DNA from: an uncultured Cytophagaceae bacterium
GTDB lineage: Bacteria; Bacteroidota; Bacteroidia; Cytophagales; Spirosomataceae
Length of the DNA stretch: 12,529 nucleotides
NCBI GenBank assembly: GCA_938008575.1
Contig: CALLKB010000166.1
Location: 1 to 12,529, forward strand
Direction of reading: 5' to 3'
The translations under genes were made by a program, and so were the position numbers. Each line of letters begins with the position of its first letter. The first letter of the stretch is position 1. Of the stretch, positions 6,468 through 12,529 are shown in pieces. The notes below the pieces were generated by a model. That model was given only the letters and a program-made list of their open reading frames with translations, was not told the DNA's origin and did no database searches.

Positions 6468-7768
6468 AATTATACAGCACACAACACGAAAGTGCCGATG
6501 TAGATTTGCAGGAAGCGATTTTTAGAGGCTTACCGCCGGATAACGGTTTGTATATGCCTTATGAAATTCCTGCAATGCCGGCTTCGTTTTTTGAATCCAT
6601 CCACACACTTTCTTTGCCGCAAATTGCCAAAGCCGTTTGCAAGAATTTGTTGGGGGCCGACTTAACGGATGCTGAAATTGATAGAATCATAGACACATCG
6701 ATGACTTTTGAGGCGCCGGTGGTACCCTTGGAAGAAAATGTAGGTGTACTGGAGTTGTTTCATGGTCCTTCCATGGCATTTAAAGATTTTGGTGCGCGCT
6801 TTATGGCGGCGATTATGTCGCATTATTTAGTGAAGGCCAAACGTGAGATACGCATTTTAGTCGCTACTTCAGGTGATACGGGCGGTGCGGTTGCGCAGGG
6901 ATTTTACAATACTCCTGGTATTTCGGTAACGATTTTGTATCCAACAGGCAAGGTTTCCGATATTCAAGAGAAGCAGTTGACGACTTTAGGTGGCAATGTA
7001 ACAGCTTTGGAGATTGATGGGACGTTTGATGATTGCCAACGCTTAGTCAAGCAGGCGTTTTTGGATGCAGATTTGCGGTCAGCATTTAATTTGGCATCTG
7101 CGAATTCCATTAATATTGCTCGTTTGATCCCGCAGTCCTTTTATTATTTTGCGGCCTATGCCGCATTGCGTAAGCAAGGAGTTGCGAAGCCGGTGGTATT
7201 CAGTGTGCCGTCGGGTAATTTCGGAAACTTGAGCGCAGGATTAATGGCTTATCAAATGGGCTTACCCGTTCATGCATTTGTAGCGGCATGTAATGCGAAT
7301 CATCCGGTGCCCGATTATTTGGCAACAGGAAAATATGAACCAAAACCATCGGTCGAATCGATCTCAAATGCGATGGATGTAGGTGCTCCTTCCAATTTTA
7401 TTCGGATGCGTTTATTGGCAGGCGAGGAAATTGACCAAGTACGTAAAATCGTCAAGGGCTACGATACCACCGACGAAAAGACTAAGGAAATCATGCTGGA
7501 TGTATACCAACGAACCGGCTATGTAATGTGTCCACATACGGCCGTTGCTTATGATGGCTTGTTGCAATATGCTGCTGAATACCCAGGTGATTATTATGGT
7601 GTATTATTGTCTACGGCGCATTATGCGAAATTCTTACCTACCGTTGAGTCAACGCTAGGAACGCGCGTAGAGGTTCCTGCGCGTTTAGCTGAGCTTTTGG
7701 ACAAACAAAAAAAGTCGATCCCTATGGGTACCGACTTTGAAGGTTTTAAGCAATACTTGCTTGGATAA
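6464..7768 (+). CDS. thrC: Threonine synthase
   Basis: This PLP enzyme converts O-phospho-L-homoserine and water to L-threonine and phosphate, the last step of threonine synthesis. At 434 residues it matches the long E. coli/fungal-type class. It has the typical N-terminal domain beginning MKLYSTQH and GLPPDNGLYMP (22-32), Lys107 in HGPSMAFKDFG (100-110) as the Schiff-base lysine, SGDTG (136-140), NSINIARL (214-221) and the PLP-phosphate loop SGNFGN (250-255). The start overlaps the comB stop by four bases, indicating coupled translation. It is the last gene of the operon and ends directly at a strong terminator. thrA and thrB, often beside thrC in bacteria, are absent here. A related enzyme, cysteate synthase, comes from the same fold, but this protein looks like an ordinary ThrC. 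Confidence 0.96.
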   Translation: MKLYSTQHESADVDLQEAIFRGLPPDNGLYMPYEIPAMPASFFESIHTLSLPQIAKAVCKNLLGADLTDAEIDRIIDTSMTFEAPVVPLEENVGVLELFHGPSMAFKDFGARFMAAIMSHYLVKAKREIRILVATSGDTGGAVAQGFYNTPGISVTILYPTGKVSDIQEKQLTTLGGNVTALEIDGTFDDCQRLVKQAFLDADLRSAFNLASANSINIARLIPQSFYYFAAYAALRKQGVAKPVVFSVPSGNFGNLSAGLMAYQMGLPVHAFVAACNANHPVPDYLATGKYEPKPSVESISNAMDVGAPSNFIRMRLLAGEEIDQVRKIVKGYDTTDEKTKEIMLDVYQRTGYVMCPHTAVAYDGLLQYAAEYPGDYYGVLLSTAHYAKFLPTVESTLGTRVEVPARLAELLDKQKKSIPMGTDFEGFKQYLLG

Positions 7769-7769
7769 A

Positions 7770-7805
7770 AAAAAGGCCATCCGTCAATTGAGGGATGGCC
7801 TTTTT
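7770..7805. terminator. Bidirectional terminator between thrC and doxX-like gene
   Basis: A perfect 13-base inverted repeat (aaaaaggccatcc / ggatggccttttt) with a 10-base loop containing a small tcaattga palindrome. The A-tract before and T-tract after the GC core make it work in both directions. It begins two bases after the thrC stop and ends two bases before the doxX-like stop, so it closes both transcription units. Confidence 0.93.
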
Positions 7806-7807
7806 CA

Positions 7808-8170
7808 TTATAAAAGTGCCTTGAATTTGTCTTTATCAAGGTAAGCTTGCATTAATATCAAAACAACAACTGGAATTCCTACGCCCACTGTTCCGGCGAT
7901 GTAGATATCAAATAATAAGATATTTACGGCAATCGGAGCAAGAATTAAAAGCGCTTTTGCACGTTGCGCTGGGAGTAAGATTAATGCACCTCCAATGATT
8001 TCTAACACTTTAATAACGGCTAAGTAGCCTGTTCCTCCAAATAGTTTCATGAATTCTGGAGCTCTTCCTGGCATGGGTTGATCAGCGCCCACATGTAAGA
8101 AGTAAGTGATTCCTCCCGCTAGGAAAAGTAGCCCTAATAATACGGCAGGTACGTGTTTAAGTAGTTTCAT
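7808..8170 (-). CDS. DoxX-like small integral membrane protein
   Basis: The 120-residue protein has four predicted transmembrane segments, roughly 6-26, 47-66, 70-92 and 95-111, with a short basic/acidic C-terminal tail (DKDKFK). The pattern GG-x-F-L near the first helix, VLEIIGGALILL in the second and LLILAPIAVNILLFDIY in the third is typical of the DoxX/DoxX-like superfamily. The precise role of these proteins is mostly unknown; some relatives belong to quinone-linked or thiol-stress complexes. The ATG at 8168-8170 opens at once into the first helix. It forms its own unit. The 196 bases upstream (8171-8366) are AT-rich, contain no gene I can support and presumably hold its promoter, but I see no convincing -33/-7 pair and no clear terminator for the gene on the other side. 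Confidence 0.85.
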   Translation of the reverse strand: MKLLKHVPAVLLGLLFLAGGITYFLHVGADQPMPGRAPEFMKLFGGTGYLAVIKVLEIIGGALILLPAQRAKALLILAPIAVNILLFDIYIAGTVGVGIPVVVLILMQAYLDKDKFKALL

Positions 8171-8366
8171 GTGTGTAAGTTTTTGGTTTAATTTTTTCGA
8201 AATAAGGATAATCTTTTTAGAATTCCAACATATTTCAGGGATCTTCGGAAGTGATTTATTTTATTCCGAGGTCATTTAAACCTACGAGAAACCGCTATTA
8301 GTAATTTTATGCAATGTTTTTATTCGAATGAATTGAAAGCAATATGCGATGAAGAATGTACTTGTT

Positions 8367-9107
8367 CTAGGCTTCTCTTTTCAAATAGTCATTCCGCGAT
8401 AAATACTTTTCGATAATGACATAAAGCAAGATAAATAGGTAGCGGCTACCCATTTCTTTGATCTTTAAGTTTGACTCGCCCGCTTTCCGATTTCGCCATG
8501 AATTGGGGAGAACGCCATAAGAATAACCGCGAATAATGGCTTTTAATGGCAATTCGATGGTTAAATTAAAATGGGCTGACAGGAACGGTTTCAGCCCTAG
8601 AATAGTCGATTTTTTGTACAACTTGAACGCATTCGTTGAATCATTGTAGGACATGCCTAGTAGCAAGCGAATCAAGGTATTTGCAAATCGATTAATTAAG
8701 TATTTGTGCTTTGGATAGTCATAGGTTGCTCCCCCTCGAATGAACCGAGAACCAAATACGCAATCTAAATTTTCAGCGACCATCTTCCGATAGAACGCAA
8801 CAAGGTCTGCTGGGTCATCAGATAAATCAGACATCATAATCGCCACACAATCCCCTTGAAAACGTTCTAAGCCATAACGAATGGCATAACCAAAACCATT
8901 CGGTCCATGATTTGTATGAACAACTAAGCTTGGGATGGTTTGCTGAATTGTTGTCAGTAAGCCGAGTGTATTATCCTTTGAATTGTCATTGATAACGACG
9001 ATTTCGTGGTCAATTTGTTCTTCCTGCAATTTGGCATAAAGCGTTCGTAGGGTCTCTTCGATGGAACCTTCTTCATTATATGCTGGGAGAACGATGCTTA
9101 ATTTCAT
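8367..9107 (-). CDS. GT2 family glycosyltransferase, DPM1-like
   Basis: The 246-residue GT-A glycosyltransferase resembles dolichyl/polyprenyl-phosphate mannose synthases. Landmarks are SIVLPAYNEEGSIEETL (4-20), the nucleotide-binding VVINDNSKDNT (37-47), a DxD-like SDLSDDP (93-99), VFGSRFIRGG (117-126) and the acceptor-side region NDSTNAFKLYKK (155-166). Unlike many bacterial homologues it has no C-terminal transmembrane pair. A single hydrophobic stretch (223-233) may bind the membrane surface. It probably moves a sugar from a nucleotide donor to a lipid-phosphate carrier or a glycan intermediate on the cytoplasmic side. Donor and acceptor cannot be read from sequence. Its ATG overlaps the upstream epimerase stop (TAATG), so it is the last gene of a coupled three-gene operon and likely uses the sugar made by the two upstream enzymes. 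Confidence 0.9.
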   Translation of the reverse strand: MKLSIVLPAYNEEGSIEETLRTLYAKLQEEQIDHEIVVINDNSKDNTLGLLTTIQQTIPSLVVHTNHGPNGFGYAIRYGLERFQGDCVAIMMSDLSDDPADLVAFYRKMVAENLDCVFGSRFIRGGATYDYPKHKYLINRFANTLIRLLLGMSYNDSTNAFKLYKKSTILGLKPFLSAHFNLTIELPLKAIIRGYSYGVLPNSWRNRKAGESNLKIKEMGSRYLFILLYVIIEKYLSRNDYLKREA

Positions 9108-10171
9108 TAGGCTAAAATGGCTTTTAATGAGGCTTCATCTGCGATAAACCACTCATGAACTTCTTGAAGTAGGGTAGGAACGCTGATTTCAGGTTTCCAG
9201 CCGCTAAACTCCGCGATTTTGCTGTTATCTGTAATGTAAATAGGTAAGTCGCCAGGTCTGTTTTCTAGCGATGAGCCCATTTCAATCGTATTTCCTGTGA
9301 TTTGCGTACATAAATCAGTCAATTCAGCTAAGGAAACGGTGTTTTCAAGACCTCCTCCTACGTTGAAAATTTGACCTTTTTGTAATCCCAAATTGGCAAT
9401 CTGCCATTGAACCAAGCGGAATAAATCACGAACATGCAACACATCGCGCGCTTGTTGGCCTAAACCACCATAGCCAATGTATCCCAAACGACCTTTCCAG
9501 AAATGTTTGGCCATCCAAAGTACGATAACCCCTTGGTCAATTTTGCCCATTTGGTAAGGGCCACTTAATACACCACAACGGTTAATCACGGCGGGTAGGC
9601 CAAAATTATGGGCGAATTCTTGGATGAAGTATTCAGACGCTAATTTGGTCGCTCCGTATAACGAACGTAAACCTTCTAAAGGATAGTTTTCGGCTACGCC
9701 TTGCTCCGACAAGCCCTTCAGTGCTTGGTCGTTTGATAGATTAAAGCGCTTGGGAGAAGCAACTAAATTGGCTTCAGCGAGGGTATCGTAAGGGTAAACG
9801 CGTGAAGTTGAAAGGAAAATGATTGCCGCTTGATGTTTTTTGGCAAAATAGAGCGTGTTAATTGTCCCGTTTAAGTTGGTGTCAATTAAGTTTTCTAATT
9901 CTCCCGGTACTTTTCCCGCTAAAACAGAAGGTTCTGCAGCTGCATCAATCACGATGTCAACGGCAGGAATGCGATCGAAATCCGTTTTTACACGCACATC
10001 GCCATGCACAAATTGCCCGCCGGCAGCGATGACTTTTTGCAAGTTGACCTCCGAGCCTCTGCGCGATAAATTATCTAAGCAATAGACTTCAGAATCCGTG
10101 TAATATTGTTTGAATAAAACGGCAAGGTTTGAACCTACGAAGCCGCAACCTCCTGTAATTAATATTTTCAT
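9107..10171 (-). CDS. Extended-SDR NAD-dependent sugar-nucleotide epimerase/dehydratase
   Basis: The 354-residue protein has a Rossmann fold with GGCGFVG (7-13) as the GxxGxxG dinucleotide motif. LDNLSRRG (32-39) has Asp33 positioned to bind the NAD ribose, so NAD and not NADP is expected. Catalytic residues are the Ser/Thr at LSTS (120-123) and the intact Tyr172-x3-Lys176 (YGATK). [10 protein letters not shown] (241-250), FNVGGG (269-274) and the [11 protein letters not shown] segment (305-315) resemble CDP-paratose/tyvelose 2-epimerases and related UDP-sugar enzymes. The exact substrate is unknown. Compared with close relatives there seems to be a longer stretch between the catalytic Ser and Tyr (about 130-168). 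Its ATG overlaps the stop of the upstream epimerase by four bases (ATGA) and its stop overlaps the glycosyltransferase start. Confidence 0.9.
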   Translation of the reverse strand: MKILITGGCGFVGSNLAVLFKQYYTDSEVYCLDNLSRRGSEVNLQKVIAAGGQFVHGDVRVKTDFDRIPAVDIVIDAAAEPSVLAGKVPGELENLIDTNLNGTINTLYFAKKHQAAIIFLSTSRVYPYDTLAEANLVASPKRFNLSNDQALKGLSEQGVAENYPLEGLRSLYGATKLASEYFIQEFAHNFGLPAVINRCGVLSGPYQMGKIDQGVIVLWMAKHFWKGRLGYIGYGGLGQQARDVLHVRDLFRLVQWQIANLGLQKGQIFNVGGGLENTVSLAELTDLCTQITGNTIEMGSSLENRPGDLPIYITDNSKIAEFSGWKPEISVPTLLQEVHEWFIADEASLKAILA

Positions 10172-11220
10172 GCTTCCATGTAACGGTTGTAGATGTCAAC
10201 AAAAACATCTTCCAATGATTTCGTAATGTCCCAATTTGGGTAATGCGCTTTCATTTTGCGCAAATCACTGTAATAGCAAATGTGGTCACCGATGCGGTTT
10301 TGGTCCACATATTTATATTTCATGGGCTTACCAGAAATTTTTGCGATCAAGTCAAATGCTTCTAAAATTGAAACTGAATTGTCTTTTCCTCCACCGATGT
10401 TGTACACCTCAGCTACGCGTGGCGCTTGGATGAATTCCTCGATGAAACGAGCTACATCGTATGAGTGAATGTTATCACGAACTTGCTTTCCTTTATATCC
10501 AAAAACGCTGTATTCACGTTCTTCAATGTTACATTTGATCAAATAGCTCAAGAAGCCATGCAATTCAACACCCGCGTGATTGGGTCCTGTTAGGCAACCT
10601 CCACGTAAACAAGCAGTTGGCATATTGAAATAACGGCCGTATTCTTGTACAGAAATATCCGCTGAAACCTTGGATGCGCCAAACAAGGAGTGTTTCGATT
10701 GGTCAATGCTGAAATGTTCAGCAATTCCATGTTCGTACGCCGCGTCATCGTAATCAAAGCGAGTTTCTAACTCCTTCATTTTGATGTTGTTAGGCGCGTC
10801 TCCGTAAACTTTATTTGTCGATAAATGTACGAAAGGCACCTCAGTCGAATAGCGACGAAGGGATTCTAATAGATTGAATGTACCTACGGCGTTTGTGTCA
10901 AAATCCTCGAAGGGTATCGATGCAGCGCGGTCATGGCTCGGTTGAGCTGCCGTATGAACAATTGCATCAGGTTTGATTTGTGGAATGATGTCTAAAATGG
11001 CTTGACGATCACGAATATCAATGTTCGTGTACAATTTGTATTGACTGCCATATTTTGCCAATCGGTCTTTGTTGGAAGAATTATCTCCTTGTAGGCCAAA
11101 GAAAATAGCACGCTGATTGTTGTCAATCCCGTGTACTTCCCATCCTTTTTCTAAGAAATATTCACTTACTTCTGAGCCAATAAGACCCATCGAACCTGTT
11201 ACGATTAATTTTTTAGACAT
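10168..11220 (-). CDS. Extended-SDR epimerase-like protein with Phe replacing catalytic Tyr
   Basis: The 350-residue protein belongs to the same extended-SDR group as its downstream neighbour and resembles CDP-paratose 2-epimerase-type enzymes. It has TGSMGLIG (8-15) for NAD binding, Asp33 at the end of strand 2 (GIDNNQ), [10 protein letters not shown] (132-141) with the catalytic Ser/Thr region, [13 protein letters not shown] (245-257) and [12 protein letters not shown] (273-284). The catalytic motif reads SLFGASK (178-184): Lys184 is present but the usual Tyr is Phe180, codon TTT at 10681-10683. It could therefore be a non-redox or partner-dependent enzyme, or another residue may take the Tyr role. 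First gene of the three-gene operon, 50 bases downstream of recJ, with a perfect -7 element in that gap. Confidence 0.9.
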   Translation of the reverse strand: MSKKLIVTGSMGLIGSEVSEYFLEKGWEVHGIDNNQRAIFFGLQGDNSSNKDRLAKYGSQYKLYTNIDIRDRQAILDIIPQIKPDAIVHTAAQPSHDRAASIPFEDFDTNAVGTFNLLESLRRYSTEVPFVHLSTNKVYGDAPNNIKMKELETRFDYDDAAYEHGIAEHFSIDQSKHSLFGASKVSADISVQEYGRYFNMPTACLRGGCLTGPNHAGVELHGFLSYLIKCNIEEREYSVFGYKGKQVRDNIHSYDVARFIEEFIQAPRVAEVYNIGGGKDNSVSILEAFDLIAKISGKPMKYKYVDQNRIGDHICYYSDLRKMKAHYPNWDITKSLEDVFVDIYNRYMEA

Positions 11221-11239
11221 CTCAAATTTATTTAAAAGA

Positions 11240-11247
11240 CAAAGTTA
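11240..11247 (-). promoter_or_regulatory. -7 element of the epimerase/glycosyltransferase operon promoter
   Basis: The minus strand reads TAACTTTG, a perfect match to the Bacteroidota -7 consensus TAnnTTTG, 19 bases before the ATG at 11220. The region 19 bases further upstream does not show a clean TTTG, so the -33 is weak. The recJ stop is at 11271-11273 and there is no terminator hairpin in the gap, so read-through from recJ is also likely. Confidence 0.5.
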
Positions 11248-11270
11248 ACAAAAATGTCAATTTTTACCAT

Positions 11271-12529
11271 CTATTGTGCCATATCTAATATGCGCAATTG
11301 CAGTTTTCGGTCACCTCTGAATTCATTAATATCCAAATGATAAACGATTTTGATAGGTATTTGCTTCTCATAGGCATCCACCAATCCTTCATAATAATCT
11401 CCTCGAATTCCAAATCCTACGGCTTCCCAAGCCTGTCCTCCCGGTTGATCTGAAATGACAATTTTCAAATGTTCCTCTTTCATGATTAAGGGTGCTCGGC
11501 AAAGGTAAACTTGGCTGCTTAGGAAATTCGGGAGCATGTTGGCAGGACCATAAGGAGATAGCCTACACAGCAGATTATCATAAAATTGTAGACTCAAAGC
11601 TTGCAAAGGAATTTCCATGTCGACTGTTAAATCTGCTTTTTGTTCACCTTCAGGGGTTCCTGCTTTAACCAAACTTTCGAATCGTTCGATGAATGCGGGT
11701 AATGCTTCTTTGGTCAAATGTAAACCTGCGGCATGAGTATGGCCTCCAAATTGTGCCAACAAATCCGCACATTGTTCGAGTGCATGATGTATGTCAAATC
11801 CCTTAACGGATCGTGCAGATCCCACGACTTGACCATGTGATTCGGTTAAAATGATAGTGGGGCGGTAGTAATATTCTTGAATTTTACTAGCTACAATTCC
11901 CACGACGCCTTTGTGCCATCCCGACTGAAAAAGCACGGTGCTATTCGCGTTTTGTAGAAAATCATTTCCTTCAAATAATTGTAGGGCTTGTTGGACAATC
12001 TCTTTTTCCACCACCCGTCTATCCAAATTTTGTTGGATGACCGCTTCTGCCATCATACCTGCTTCTGTTTCGTCTACCGCTAATAGCAATTTAACGGCAC
12101 CATGGGCGTGATCCATGCGACCGGCGGCATTGATGATGGGCGAGATGGAAAAAACGATATCCGAAATTTGAATCGGGGCTTTTTTGTTGGCTTTTTGCAA
12201 TAAATAGCCCAACCCGGGACTAGGGTTCGTGCCTAATTTTTGTAAGCCGAAATAGGCTAGAACCCGATTTTCATCAATAATTGGAACCATATCGGCCGCA
12301 ATGGATGCGGCCAATAAATCGATTCGATCCATCAGAGGGTCCATGTCCAAATCATTTTCCTGGATGAATCCTTGTAATAATTTGAATCCTACGCCACAGC
12401 CGGTGAGCTCTTTGAAGGGATATCCGCAATCTTTGCGTTTGGGATCGAGGACAGCGTATGCTTCTGGTAGGGTTGCTTCAGGAAGGTGATGGTCACAAAC
12501 GATAAAATCGATTCCGTTTTCGTTGCACC
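11271..12529 (-). CDS. recJ: Single-stranded-DNA exonuclease RecJ, 5' end outside the window
   Basis: RecJ degrades single-stranded DNA 5'-to-3' in recombination and mismatch/base-excision repair. The reading frame stays open to the right edge, so the N-terminus (about 150 residues of a usual ~570, including the first metal-binding motifs) is missing. Visible are the DHH motif (bases 12486-12494, followed by LPEA), VLDPKRKDCGYPF, ELTGCGVGFKLL, and, in the DHHA1 domain, GGHTHAAG (bases 11724-11747) with the nucleic-acid-contacting GGH. A C-terminal OB-fold-like region follows. A TTG at 12348-12350 could be mistaken for the start, but the protein clearly continues upstream of it. RecJ identity is firm; it is upstream of, and on the same strand as, the epimerase operon. 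Confidence 0.95.
   Translation of the reverse strand, partial: CNENGIDFIVCDHHLPEATLPEAYAVLDPKRKDCGYPFKELTGCGVGFKLLQGFIQENDLDMDPLMDRIDLLAASIAADMVPIIDENRVLAYFGLQKLGTNPSPGLGYLLQKANKKAPIQISDIVFSISPIINAAGRMDHAHGAVKLLLAVDETEAGMMAEAVIQQNLDRRVVEKEIVQQALQLFEGNDFLQNANSTVLFQSGWHKGVVGIVASKIQEYYYRPTIILTESHGQVVGSARSVKGFDIHHALEQCADLLAQFGGHTHAAGLHLTKEALPAFIERFESLVKAGTPEGEQKADLTVDMEIPLQALSLQFYDNLLCRLSPYGPANMLPNFLSSQVYLCRAPLIMKEEHLKIVISDQPGGQAWEAVGFGIRGDYYEGLVDAYEKQIPIKIVYHLDINEFRGDRKLQLRILDMAQ

Noticed and set aside
6464..7768. Cysteate synthase in place of threonine synthase
   Set aside because: Length, the N-terminal domain and all ThrC signature motifs point to a canonical long-form threonine synthase.
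8171..8366. Small RNA, terminator or extra gene in the intergenic gap
   Set aside because: It is AT-rich with only short weak hairpins (for example GAAG/CTTC near 8350), no T-tract and no convincing reading frame.
12348..12350. TTG as start of a 359-residue RecJ
   Set aside because: The frame upstream encodes conserved RecJ sequence including the DHH motif, so the gene continues past the window edge.

Overview
The window is a piece of a Bacteroidota chromosome, most likely a Cytophagales-type freshwater or soil bacterium. This rests on protein flavour, the absence of Shine-Dalgarno sequences ahead of most starts, and -7 promoter elements of the TAnnTTTG type (a perfect one lies ahead of the epimerase operon). 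No species assignment is possible from sequence alone. Apart from the first ~450 bases, composition and gene style are uniform and the content is mostly housekeeping.

Left edge (1-900): this is the oddest part. A minus-strand glycerate kinase gene is normal for its first ~150 codons. It then switches in frame, at about base 450, to an OmpA-like peptidoglycan-binding domain written in very AT-rich DNA (about 25% GC by hand count over 181-450). Beyond it, bases 1-~130 are about 63% GC and low complexity. These three blocks of different composition look like joined fragments, either an assembly chimera at a contig end or a real rearrangement.

Middle-left (901-3604): a small orphan lipoprotein (+) converges on rnr (RNase R, -), with an 11-bp GAAA-loop terminator between them.

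Middle (3684-7768): four plus-strand genes are packed with almost no spacing. They encode an M28/glutaminyl-cyclase-like exported metallo-enzyme, gcvT (glycine cleavage T protein), a ComB-family 2-phosphosulfolactate phosphatase and thrC (threonine synthase). The junctions are TAATG, a 1-base gap and ATGA, so this is almost certainly one translationally coupled operon. It ends at a strong bidirectional terminator shared with the convergent doxX-like membrane protein gene.

Right (8171-12529, all minus): the 3' part of recJ enters from the right edge. After a 50-base gap carrying a perfect -7 element comes a three-gene overlapping operon of two extended-SDR sugar-nucleotide epimerase/dehydratase genes and a DPM1-like GT2 glycosyltransferase. 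It looks like a small pathway that makes and transfers an unusual sugar. The first epimerase has Phe in place of the catalytic Tyr of the YxxxK motif. No tRNA, rRNA, CRISPR, transposase or integrase was seen.
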